From NCBI GenBank assembly GCA_001414345.1, contig LLCB01000704.1:1-11833 (forward strand): a DNA stretch of 11,833 bases, written 5' to 3'. Position 1 is the first letter of the stretch, and each line of letters begins with the position of its first letter. Positions 1-8,719 of the stretch are shown here, in pieces. Both the position numbers and the translations under genes were made by a program. A model generated the notes under the pieces. It searched no databases, was not told the origin of the DNA, and saw only the letters and a list, made by a program, of their open reading frames with translations. This DNA is from Hymenoscyphus infarciens. Taxonomy: Eukaryota; Ascomycota; Leotiomycetes; Helotiales; Helotiaceae.

Positions 1-900
1 GTACTAGATAAGACTTAGTATTATTATATATAATACTTATAATTCTAAGAGTTCTTTTTTATTTAGATATAGTTAATAATAATATCTACTAAGAGTATAT
101 AGTTCTATACTTAAGAGTATTATTACTCTATAGTCGACTTTCTTATATATTTATACTTTAAATTAGTAGTTAAACTAAAGGAAACTAAATAAGATAAGTT
201 AGTAGAAGAAGACTTACTAGATATATATTATTTCTAGTATATAGCTTTATCTTCTAGTTTATTATTTAGAGTAGCTACTTCTTTAGTAATAGTAGTAGCC
301 TAAGCCTTAGCTTAAATAAAAGTAAAAAATATAAGAGATTAGTATATTTTTAGTATAGGTTTAGAAACTCTTACTAATTTCTTAGAAGATATCTAGGCTT
401 CTTTTAATAGTATATTAGTAATATTATTATTATTTTAATAATAGTATTATTAATATTCTAAAATCTAAAGTTTATTATAAGATAGATAATAAAATCTTAG
501 CTATTAAAGAGGCTAGAAAATACTAAAATCTAGCTTAAAAGAGCTTAGTTTTCCTCTTTTCTAGGCTTTTTTAAACTTTTCTTTTTCTATAATTTAGCTA
601 AAACTATAAAATTTTAATATATTATTATATATTTTATATAATATTAAAAAGCTACTTAGTTTATAAAACTATATAGCTTTACTATATAAAACTATACTAA
701 CTTTAGTTTTAGATAAGTAATTTTAAACTAAGTAAAATTTCCTAAAAACTAAACTTTAGTATAGTTAGTTTTATACGTATTCCTTATACTACTCTTCTTT
801 TAAGATAGTAGAGTATTACGTCTATAATAAGTTAAAGAGAGATTAGATATCTTATAATAAAGTCTTTCTTTTAATTTTAAATATATTATAGGTTATTATT
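1..900. other. AT-rich debris without a supportable gene
   Basis: This stretch is dominated by TA-rich runs and TAA/TAG in all frames. The only hint of former coding is a plus-strand frame at about 262-432 that reads with few stops (segments such as SIGLETLTNFLED and, upstream, ATSLVIVVA). It is too short to identify. An imperfect inverted repeat lies at 687-773 and is listed separately. No promoter, RNA gene or terminator is recognisable. Confidence 0.6.
687..773. repeat. Imperfect inverted repeat with a 29 nt loop
   Basis: The left arm (687-712) and the reverse complement of the right arm (742-773) both begin TAAAACT and end TTTTAG. They share ATACTAA and TTTAG blocks and differ by a 3 nt insertion and a few small changes. 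The loop at 713-741 is AT-rich. It could be a pair of decayed terminal inverted repeats of a very small element or simply a chance hairpin in low-complexity DNA. No flanking target-site duplication is evident. Confidence 0.4.
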
Positions 901-2025
901 TTAATACCTCTTATAATTATCTTAAAAGACTTAAAAGCTAATTCCTCTCCTTAAACTATATCGATTACCTAATAATAAATACCTTAATAGCTCTAAATAG
1001 TTTTATAACTAACTTATATCTAATAAGAGCTTAACTAACCTAAATACTTATAAGTACTTTTATATGTTTATTATAGTAAAGAATCCTTACCTTATATTAT
1101 AATATTTAAGTATACTATAAGAAAGAGAAAGAGTATCTCTTATATTTATTATAGAGTAGACCTATCTCTCTAATAATATTATCTTTAGAAGTAACTTATT
1201 AGAGTAATATAATAAGGCTATTAAGAGAGGTAATTAAATATAATAATCTATATCTTTACTAATACTAGTATTACTACTAATAACCTAGACTTAATATCCT
1301 CCTATCTACTCTTACTAGTAATTAACCTAAAAATAATCTAAAATAAAATTATAATCTCTATTACTATTAATCCCCTAGGTATACTATAATAAAAGAGTAG
1401 TATAACTTAGTATAATTCTAACTTAATATTATATTAAGTATCTACTAAATAAGTATTATTATTTAATAATACCTCTAGTATTACTAGAAATAAGCTTAAA
1501 GAGGTTTTAATAGAGAGTATATACTTAGAAACCTCTATATTAATGTTATATTTATAAAATAGATTATTAAAATTATAAAGGTATTTATTTATAATCTTAG
1601 CTAAATATAATATTAAGACCTTATAAATAAGTAGATCTTAGCTTAAACTACTTAAATAGTCTATATCTAAATTATCTCTACTTATATTATCTTAACTTAG
1701 ATTATCTTTACTCTTAAAGTCTTTAAATATAAAAAGAGATACTTATAGAGATATATATTAGTAATAAGATAGTTTTACTTCTAATCTACTTACTATTTAA
1801 GATCTAGTACCTAGGCTTTTTTCTCTTATAGTCTAAGCTAGTAAAAGCAAAATAGTAGTATAAAGTAGATTAATATATAGAAGAGGAAGTAGTTAGCCTA
1901 AAAAGAGATTATTCGTTCTAGCTCTCTTATAGCGCTTATAGAAATTATAACGTTACTTTATAATAAATATTAAATCGGTATATGCTTATATAAGAGTACT
2001 AACGTAGTTATAAAAGACTAGAGGT
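901..2025. other. RIP-mutated debris with weak plus-strand coding traces
   Basis: No gene can be supported. One plus-strand frame is moderately readable at about 954-1260 (segments such as YKKEKEYLLYLL and LIILSLEV) and again at about 1495-1740 in the same phase, but the part between them is dense in stops. The stop frequency is not clearly below the roughly 10% expected by chance in this composition. It may be the remains of one transposon coding region, but no family motif is visible. Confidence 0.4.
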
Positions 2026-2990
2026 ATATTAATCTTAGTTATAGAAGAGCGATTATATTAAAAACTTAAGAAGCTCTTAAAAGTCTATTAGTTATAAATT
2101 TATAAGATATAAAGTATAGAAGACATACTATTAAACCTTTATACTAGTAACTGCTTTTAAAAGTATAATAATAAGCTAGTATATAGCTTCTTTATATTAC
2201 GAAATTAGCCTAGATAGTACTATACTAGTAAAGAGCTTAACATCGTCCTAGTTAATACTATAATCGAGGCTAGTTTACTTAATAATTTCGTATAGTATAA
2301 CTTAACTCTAATAATATAGCTTTATTTAGAGAACGACGTAGTAGATATAATTAATATAGGTATAGTTCTAATTAAAAGAGTAGATATATAATTTCTAAGA
2401 CAAATATAACTAAAGTATCTATTAGAGAGACCCCTCTATAACGTTACGATTTCTAGGCCTTATAAGACTTCTTAGACTTCTATAACTTAAGAGATAAGGT
2501 ATAACTATTAGAAGGAACTCGTAGTTATAGTTATAGAAAAGAGATAGTTTTAAAAGAATATATATATAGATTAGAGAGGTAAAGTCGCTCTTTTAAATAT
2601 AAGCCGCCTTTGTCTAATAGTAATAGCCTACACGTCTCTTTTCTAGGTTTACTTTACTTATACTATATAAGGCTAAAGAAGCGCTAAAACTCTACTAGAG
2701 CCTAATTAGGTTCCTTCCTAGTAGGTACTAGTAGAGGAGTAACTAAAGCTTAACCTAACTAGCTTTACTAAAGTAAAGGAAAGTAGAAGGCTTACTAAAA
2801 CTAATATAGAAAGAGTAACTACCTACTATAAGACTAATTTAAGAAGGAGGCGATTTAGAGTACTAAAGGAAGGATAACGCTTTAGAGAGAGTTTATAAAC
2901 TAAGGTAATAAAGAATAGAGCTCGTAGAAGCTAGTTATAAACCTTAAGAGCCTACTAAGGCTTTTAGTCTCTCTACTAAGCTAGCTCCTC
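2026..2990 (+). pseudogene. Unidentified decayed coding relic
   Basis: A single plus-strand frame is readable for about 320 codons, broken only by TAA and TAG, the stops RIP makes from Gln and Trp codons. Readable stretches include YLENDVVDIINIGIVLIKR at about 2320-2377 and, further on, VKESRRLTKTNIERV. The region before about 2420 is less interrupted than the rest. A short hydrophobic-NNFV segment near 2260-2300 faintly recalls the region after a retropepsin active site, but the D-[ST]-G core is not there, so I do not call a protease. The C-terminal part is basic (an RRRRF cluster). The likeliest source is a transposon or other repeated gene, since RIP acts on duplicated DNA. No function is assigned. 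About 10% of codons are stops, close to the background, so coding status is uncertain. Confidence 0.3.
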
Positions 2991-3103
2991 TAAAGTAAGA
3001 AAGCTAATATATCTAGTAAGTACTCTAATCTAAAAATTTATAGCTTAAATAATAGCTTAAAAAAGAAAATAAAATTATATTACCTACTAAATAAGTCTTA
3101 GAG

Positions 3104-3490
3104 ATAGACCTCTACGTATATAAGCTTATAAGATATAAGTTTAAAGAGACTAATATTATAAAACATATCGTCTACTACTATATTTCTAAAAGAGAACTTC
3201 TCTATACTTAGGAATCGGTTTCGTATAAACAAGGTATAAAAAGAGATAGTTTAAAATAGAAGTAGTATAACTAAGAGTATAATCCTAGTTTACTAGAGTC
3301 TACTAACGTACTACTAAAGAGAAGGCTTTTTAGTTTACTAAAGCCTAATTCTTCTCTTTCTAGTATACTATTAAAAAGTAAGCTCTCTAGGCTACTAGAA
3401 ACCCTTCTTACTATACTACTAAAACAGAGAGCTTCTTCGTCTACTAGAGACTCTCCTCGTTATACTACCGACGTAAAAGGCTTCTCTGTC
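3104..3490 (+). pseudogene. Short unidentified relic frame running into the minisatellite
   Basis: A plus-strand frame is open for about 34 codons from 3104, then has a few RIP-type stops, then is open again from about 3275 to 3488, where it enters the tandem repeat. It is in a different phase from the relic at 2026-2990, so if both came from one gene there is an indel between them. The second open part is rich in Leu and Ser. The lower level of stops partly reflects the higher GC of the repeat region rather than selection. No domain is recognised with confidence. Confidence 0.2.
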
Positions 3491-3932
3491 TACTAAAGAC
3501 CCTCCTTACTATACTACCTACACGAAAGGCTTCTCCGTCTACTAAAGACCCTCGCTATACTGCCGATATAAAAGGCTTCTTCGTCTACTAGAGACCCTCC
3601 TTACTATACTACCTATACGAAAGGCTTCTCTATCTACTAGAGACCCTCGCTATACTACCTATATAAAAGGCTTCTCCGTCTACTAGAGACCCTTACTATA
3701 CTGCCGACACGAAAGGCTTCTTCGTCTACTAAAGACCCTGCTCGCTATACTACCGACATAAAAGGCTTCTTCGTCTACTAGAGACCCCTCTTCGCTATAC
3801 TACCGACACGAAAGGCTTCTTCGTCTACTAGAGACCCCCTCTTACTATGCTACTAAAACGAAAGGCTTCTTCGTCTATTAGAAACCCTCCTTATTATACT
3901 ACTAAAATAAAAGGCTTCTTTATCTACTAGTA
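3325..3932. repeat. Minisatellite, 46-50 bp units, about 50% GC
   Basis: Eleven units begin with GCTTCT at 3431, 3480, 3529, 3575, 3624, 3670, 3716, 3765, 3815, 3865 and 3914, the last one truncated. Two diverged units precede them at about 3325 and 3382. Spacing is 49, 49, 46, 49, 46, 46, 49, 50, 50 and 49 bp. Conserved blocks are GGCTTCTTCGTCTACTAGAG, then GACCCTC, then CGCTATACTACCGACACG. The 46 bp units lack three bases after GACCC. Units keep several CpG and some CpA sites and are C-rich on the plus strand (17 C and 8 G in one 50 bp unit), unlike the surrounding DNA. Because 49 and 46 are not multiples of three and each unit carries TAG or TAA, it is not a protein repeat in its present form. 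Confidence 0.92.
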
Positions 3933-4559
3933 TCTAATCTTTACTTAGTATAGTATTCTTAAAAAATAGTAGAGAGTATATATACTAAGTTTTTAGTTAT
4001 AAACTTATATATTAATATATATTCTTTTATATATCTATAGGTATATAGATAATATTAGTATTCTATTCTAACTTATTAAGTTTAAAATAAAAGTATTAAA
4101 TAAGAGAATATTTACTCTATTAATACTACCTTTATCTAGTAATTTATAAAAAGTATTAAGATTTTATTAGTATAAGATTTATAAAGTAAACTAATAGAGT
4201 TAGACTATTTATTTACTCTTATTAATTAGGCTCTATAAATTATTTATATAAGTAAGTATAACTAAAACGTCTATTAGATAAGAGGGTTTATAGACAGTTA
4301 TATATAGAAATAACTTAAACTCTCGACTCCTTCTTTATAGTATTAAAAAAGTACTAAAAAAGAGTTCTTAATAATAGGATTTTAGTATTTCTTTTACTAT
4401 AAATAATTAATATTAACAAGAATTATATATAAACCACTAATCCTTAGTCTTAATTTAACTTTAATTATATATTTATTTAACTATTAGATATTTATAAAAG
4501 AAGCTCTCTTAACATTACGTGTTTAATTATATTACTATTCTCTATTAAGCTCGACTTAA
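3933..4559 (-). other. Possible remnant of retroelement pol, not resolvable
   Basis: This stretch lies directly downstream, on the minus strand, of the protease motif at 4589-4609, where a Copia element would carry the rest of protease and then integrase. The minus-strand frame of the protease motif continues through it with roughly 9% stops. No integrase zinc finger (HHCC), integrase DDE residues or reverse transcriptase box could be recognised. A plus-strand frame near 4024-4060 contains YIDN, superficially like a RIP-altered YVDD box, but on the wrong strand for this element. A complete Copia pol would need more than 3 kb, so the element is truncated or interrupted before the minisatellite. 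Confidence 0.25.
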
Positions 4560-4625
4560 CCTTTATTACTATTAATAATAATTATAAAAGAAGTACTAGA
4601 ATCTAATATTAGAAATCTAACCTAC
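4560..4625 (-). pseudogene. RIP-altered retroviral-type aspartic protease motif
   Basis: On the minus strand, 4609-4589 reads ILDSSTS. The canonical LTR-retrotransposon protease core is [IL]LDSGAS. The two differences are GGT to AGT and GCT to ACT, and in both cases the changed G follows T, so each is exactly a TpG-to-TpA RIP change. The motif lies 26 codons after the zinc knuckle of the gag-like relic, the expected order in a Copia polyprotein. It is offset by one base from the gag frame, so an indel (or a former programmed frameshift) lies between them. The His expected shortly after the core is not visible. A five-residue motif alone could occur by chance; its position next to a gag-like region raises the confidence. 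Confidence 0.5.
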
Positions 4626-4629
4626 TTAT

Positions 4630-5480
4630 TATTTAGCTATTACTAGATTTCTATTTTCCCTTTCTATAGTATAGGTTTTATAGTTCTTACTAATATTATA
4701 ACCTTTCTTATACCTATAATAACCTTTACCTTTACTAAAACCTACTCTTACCTTTATAACCGATTCTAATAACTACCTACCTAGATTAGATACTATATTA
4801 TAAGATAGAATAAGCTTTAAACTTATAAACTCCCTCTTCTTATTTTCTCTAATCCTAATAACCTACTTTAGCTTTAATTTTCTAAGAAGGCTTTAAATTC
4901 TAATATAACACTCTTTCTTACTTATATAATAACTATACTATCTTAAAGTATAATAGTCTTATAATTAAAGCTTTTTCTGAACTCGGCTTAGTTGCTTTAT
5001 AATTACTAAAGCTAGGCTACTATTAAGTAAGTTTAAACCTTTAACTTTATTATTAATCTTAACTATTTATAGAATTATTAATCTAATAATATACTACTAC
5101 CTTAAATACCTTATACTTAACCTCTATAATCCGCGGATTTTATAAGCATTCCTAATAATATATATAACCTAGTAGATTATTATTAGAAAGATAATATTCT
5201 AGTCCTTCTTAAGAATCTAAAACCTTATAAATAGTACCCTACTACTTTAGATATAACTATAAGAAATACTATAGCTTTAAAGATAACCTTTTAAAAATAG
5301 GAATAGCCTTATAAGAGAATAAACCTCTAGGTAAGAGAAAAGAGAAAGAGTTAAGCTAAGAATACTTTACTAGAGTTAACTACTTTTAATTAAATAAAAT
5401 AAGACATTCTTAATATAAGTTAAATAGCTATTAATAAAGGATATATATATAAAATTACTAGTAAAAAGACTAAGGATTAA
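4630..5480 (-). pseudogene. Copia-like LTR retrotransposon gag relic
   Basis: Gag coats retrotransposon RNA and forms the virus-like particle; here it is dead. A minus-strand frame runs from about 5480 to 4630 with RIP-type stops. In the stretch 5100-4743 only about 7 of 120 codons are stops, against about 22 on the opposite strand in register, which supports the minus strand as coding. The pattern is gag-like: an AYKI segment, an LNSSLALVIIKQLS segment, a YIRI..LLRKLKL segment, then IRIRENKKREF, resembling the UBN2-type Gag of Copia elements (Leu-rich helices, then an Arg/Glu-rich helix). A basic stretch (KVRVGFSKGKG) leads into a zinc knuckle at 4721-4680. The N-terminal limit is uncertain because between about 5120 and 5520 both strands read equally well. 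No LTR was found. Confidence 0.5.
4680..4721 (-). other. RIP-altered CCHC-like zinc knuckle
   Basis: The minus-strand codons read YYRYKKGYNISKNY. All the Tyr codons at the ligand positions are TAT, which RIP gives from TGT (Cys) or CAT (His). Restoring only those positions gives the order Cys, Cys, His, Cys with spacing CX2CX3HX5C. The standard Gag knuckle is CX2CX4HX4C, also 14 residues, so the His is one place early. It follows a Lys/Arg/Gly-rich segment, as in retrotransposon nucleocapsid domains. The spacing deviation may be a real variant or a sign that the match is imperfect. Confidence 0.45.
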
Positions 5481-5594
5481 GTATTTTTTATAGTTTTATA
5501 TAAGTTAATAATAAAGGTTACTAAGAAGAAGGAGATATTTATAATATAGTTAAATCTACCTAATCTCTCTATAATAGCTACTATATAGGCTATA

Positions 5595-5625
5595 TAAGAA
5601 GTAGAGGCTACGTAAGAAGTAGAGG
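5595..5625 (+). repeat. 13 bp direct repeat at 18 bp spacing
   Basis: TAAGAAGTAGAGG occurs at 5595-5607 and again at 5613-5625. The 18 bp spacing keeps the reading frame of the relic at 5519-6625, which is what an internal peptide duplication in a coding sequence would produce. Confidence 0.8.
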
Positions 5626-5888
5626 ATGCCTAAAACGTATAATATACTCGGCTAAGATTTTTATAAGAAACTACTATAATTATAGAAACTAGGAGCGATC
5701 TTACTAATAAGAATACCTATATATATACTAAAACGTATAGTCTAAGTAGATATAAGTTAGAAGTTATTACTTAGAACTTATTATATATATTTATAGTTAT
5801 TTTAGTTATATAACTCTTCTTAGACTAGAGTAGAAACCTTAATATAGTAGTCTTATATTCTAAAAAGTACTTTATAATTATATATAAG

Positions 5889-5913
5889 TATCTTAATATA
5901 ATATATTAAGATA
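5889..5913. repeat. Perfect 25 bp AT-rich palindrome
   Basis: TATCTTAATATA at 5889-5900 is followed by a single A and then by its exact reverse complement, TATATTAAGATA, at 5902-5913. It could extrude as a hairpin. It sits inside the relic frame at 5519-6625 and may be a chance product of the TA-rich composition. Confidence 0.7.
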
Positions 5914-6625
5914 ATATACGTATTTATTAGAATATATATAATAAGTATAGAGTTAAGTCTAAATAATAGTAAGAATACTCTAATAGAAGAATTCTCTTTA
6001 AAGAGTTAAAGAGGTTATTTCTAGAAGTAAGAGAGAAAGAGAATAGTCTCGAGTTTAAAGACGTAGTCTTAGGTTAGGTTAGAGTATAAGTTATTAATAT
6101 AGTATTAGAAGATCTTAAACTAGGTAAAATTCTATTAGAAGATAAATAATAAGATTATATCCTCTTTCTCTTTTATATATTAAACTAATAAAAGAGTAAC
6201 GTCTATATGTTTTTTATAGTATAAACCTTTATATTCTATATATATAGTATAGTTAGTATAGACTATTTTCGCTATTTAAATAGAGCTAATAATTAGAATA
6301 AATATAATACGCCTTACCTTCTATTAAAAATTATATAATATTTAAACCTAGCTTTAAATTTAAGCTATGATAATATATTAACTATTAATATAGCTATTAT
6401 TAAAAAGAGCGCTTAAACGTCTATAGCTATATAGTATAGAGATAAGTAAAAGATATTAGTTAAATACTAGAAAGCGAAATCAGAAGAGTATTAGTAGAAA
6501 CCTAGTTAGAGTAGTATCTAGAGAGAGAGAGAAGGCTACTTTAAAGAAAGGAATAGAAGTATATAAGTAGTTCTTAAGAGTAATAGAAATAGCTTTAAGA
6601 GATATACTATATAGCGTTCTTCTTT

Positions 6626-7025
6626 TTGTTTTTATTTTTTTTATTTCTACTTTATTTATTCTCTTCTCTTATATATACTTTCCTACTTAAGAGACCTTCG
6701 GTTTTCTTATAACCTCTATACTACTATATATAGTTAATACTCTCTATTACTTATCCTTTTCTTCGTTTTCTACCTCTAATTATTTAACTATTGTTTATTT
6801 ATTTTTACCTTTTTTTTCTTCTAATATTTAAGCTCTTTTTAGAAATTAATAGACTAATATATAGTATATAGCTTTTCTTGAATTTATAATAATCTTAAAT
6901 AATTCTCTTTACTATATACTTTACTAAGATAGACAGGAACCTCTTACTTCTATATTATACTAGATATATAACTATACTCTCTTATATTATACTCTCTTAA
7001 TATCCTACCTTCTAGTCTCTTTATT
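6626..7025. other. T-rich and pyrimidine-rich spacer
   Basis: No gene is visible. The first part (about 6613-6680) is a pyrimidine tract with runs of T up to eight long, punctuated by TTG, TTA and CTC. More T/C-rich DNA follows to about 6840 and the rest is ordinary RIP-mutated sequence. The composition differs from the AG-rich end of the preceding relic frame (6480-6600) and would suit a 3' flank of a plus-strand element, but no polyadenylation signal can be assigned. Confidence 0.5.
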
Positions 7026-7890
7026 CTAGCTTATTAAAACGTTCTTTATATTTATCTAGCTATTTGCTATTATTACTACTTCTATTATTTAGTCCTTTTA
7101 TATCTTTTACCTAATTTGGTTTTTAAAATATAGAAATATAATTATAACTAGAATTTAAAACTTCTAGTATTTATTAATATTTTACTTTTCTGGTTTTTTT
7201 AATAGGATTAATTTATAAATCTTAAAAAGCTTCTTCTAAGTTATAATCTATTAATTCTTTATTATATATACGTAATAACTCTTCTATTAGAAGCTATTAA
7301 ATAATCTCTATCTTAATAAGTTAGTGTTAGTAAGGTGAAATTTATTATAAAGAATAATTTAATTATATTAGTAGTATCTTAAGCGTTTTAAGGCACTATA
7401 TTAAAGCTCTATTCTACTTATGCCTTATAAATCCTACCTCTTCTTTTACTCTTTTTAGCTTCTATAAAGTATTAATACTTTATAGAATTAGAAGGTCTAA
7501 GGTAAAACTAAGAGAATATGCTAAGTTCTCTATACTTAAAAGACTAGCTTCTTATATAAGTTTAAATAGCTAAATTATCTAGTTAGATTATTCCTCTAAG
7601 ATTATAGGATTTAAACTATAAAGAGATAAAGCTACTAGCTACTAGCTAGGGAGTAAAGTACTAATAAGTCTTTCTAACTTCTTACTAGTAGTATTAATTT
7701 AAGGTAGTTTCTACTATAGAGCTTTAAAGTAAGTAGCGGCTTTTCTAGTACCCTAGGTATTAAAATAGTTTTAGATATTTTATAGCTATTAAATACGAGC
7801 TATAACCTAATAATAGAGGGTTTTAAATTCTTTCTAAATTAAGAACTATATCTATAAATCTATATACTATTAATATAGCCCGTTCTCTTA
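7026..7890 (-). pseudogene. Decayed coding relic, possibly a pogo/Fot1-type transposase C-terminus
   Basis: A minus-strand frame reads for about 288 codons with TAA/TAG stops only. Its first third carries a pattern like the segment after the catalytic domain of fungal pogo/Fot1 (DDE_1) transposases: K-E-F...L-Y at about 7830-7805, then N-I about 15 codons later, an F, and a G. The remainder is rich in Leu, Lys, Glu and Gln, with segments such as KKLERLISTLL and KLKRVKEEVGFIRHK, as in the coiled-coil tails of these proteins. Just upstream, in another phase, VGCCLRERA at 7903-7877 faintly recalls the LDVG..PLKRA box. No catalytic Asp motif (DE.G, DGH.SH) could be found. About 12% of codons are stops, no better than background, so both coding status and family are weak calls. 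Confidence 0.22.
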
Positions 7891-8719
7891 AGCAGCATCC
7901 TACTATTATCTTATTATATTTACTTATACTAGTCTACGATCTACTTTAGCTATTATATTTACTACTATTTATTAAAGTATCCTTTTTCTAGATAGATACT
8001 ATAGCCTCTATAATGTTTTCTAGTATAACTTTCTTATTAGAATATTATTTTCTATATTAACACTTATAAGGTAGTGTTATAAAGTAGTAGTAAGGTTTAA
8101 CCTTATTTTATACTTATATAGAATTTAACACTATATCTATTTATAGAAACGTTATTATTAAACTTATCTCTCTATATATTCCTTTTAAGTAAACTACTAC
8201 TATTAAAGTATTATAAACTCTCTAATCTTTTTATAAATATCTTTAGAATTATTAATCCTACCTTAGATAATAAGATACTACTAGGTATTAGTAATTATAC
8301 TTTTAGATTACTTAATAGTTTCTAGAGCTATATAATATCTCTAATTTAGTATATCTCTAAGCTTAAGGCGTTAAAGTTTAACCTAGTATCCTATTTAAGT
8401 ATCTAAAAAGTCTATATAGCTAGCTATAGAACTTTCTTAATATAGACTAATAAGATAAGCTTTTAGTAACTAATCTCTCTCTATATCTTTCTTATTACTA
8501 TTCTCGAGGTAATTAATCTAGAATAGTCTATATTCTAACTAGTAAGCTAATAAATATATATATTAGTAAAACATATTTATAGTATATTATACTCTATAAG
8601 AAAGTTCTAGGTAGTTTTATTAAATATATAGCTTAAATTTATATATAATATTATATTATAGAATAACTTATACATTTTTAAGAAGTAAATTAATAACTAA
8701 TTTTACTAAATAAATTATA
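7891..8719. other. RIP-mutated stretch without a supportable gene
   Basis: Neither strand offers an identifiable frame. A minus-strand frame is readable at about 8520-8200 (for example NKKDIERD and NNSKDIYKKIREF) but matches nothing I know. If the relic at 7026-7890 is a pogo-type transposase, its catalytic core should lie here on the minus strand. I looked for its Asp motifs and did not find them. A small hairpin at 8059-8078 keeps intact CA and TG sites and is listed separately. Confidence 0.45.
8059..8078. repeat. Small inverted repeat retaining CpA and TpG
   Basis: AACACT at 8059-8064 and its reverse complement AGTGTT at 8073-8078 flank an 8 nt loop. A further copy of TAACACTA at 8126-8133 is the reverse complement of TAGTGTTA at 8072-8079, giving a second, 62 bp inverted pair. 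The arms hold rare surviving CpA/TpG sites. Short enough to be chance. Confidence 0.4.

Larger units (their letters stand above)
5519..6625 (+). pseudogene. Unidentified decayed coding relic with in-frame six-codon repeat
   Basis: One plus-strand frame is readable for about 368 codons without any phase change, interrupted only by TAA and TAG. Near its start an 18 bp repeat (5595-5625) translates as two copies of an EVE-containing six-residue unit, each bounded by TAA in the same place, consistent with former Gln codons. Later parts are protein-like, for example KELKRLFLEVREKENSLEF at about 6003-6060, followed by an aromatic, Met/Tyr-rich segment and a basic C-terminal part (RDK, KAKSEEY, EREREGYFKERNRS) ending before a T-rich tract. 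The same frame is also fairly open upstream to about 5120, where it overlaps the minus-strand gag relic. I recognise no family. About 10% of codons are stops, near background, so the coding claim rests on the repeat, the charged segments and the long constant phase. Confidence 0.35.

Noticed and set aside
1260..1300. YADD-like Tyr/Asn-rich codons suggesting a LINE reverse transcriptase
   Set aside because: The surrounding frame is full of stops and no neighbouring reverse transcriptase blocks could be read.
2260..2300. Possible gypsy-type protease (segment ending NNFV)
   Set aside because: The catalytic D-[ST]-G is missing, and the residue changes needed are not all explainable by C-to-T or G-to-A transitions.
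3104..3210. Possible C2H2 zinc finger in a short open frame
   Set aside because: The Cys/His spacing does not match CX2-4C...HX3-5H even after allowing RIP changes.
3431..3932. Minisatellite as a protein repeat or a CRISPR array
   Set aside because: Unit lengths are not multiples of three and contain stops; the whole unit repeats, with no unique spacers between short direct repeats, so it is not CRISPR.
4024..4060. Plus-strand YIDN, like a RIP-altered YVDD box of a Copia reverse transcriptase
   Set aside because: It is on the strand opposite the gag-protease relic, no other reverse transcriptase motif surrounds it, and four residues in TA-rich DNA are easily chance.
5120..5520. Deciding which strand is coding here
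   Set aside because: Both strands in the same register have about 8-9% stops and similar readability, so I left the boundary between the minus-strand gag and the plus-strand relic open.
7877..7903. VGCCLRERA as the LDVG..PLKRA box of a pogo transposase
   Set aside because: It is in a different phase from the adjoining relic frame and the preceding residues do not fit, so it is mentioned only as a faint hint.
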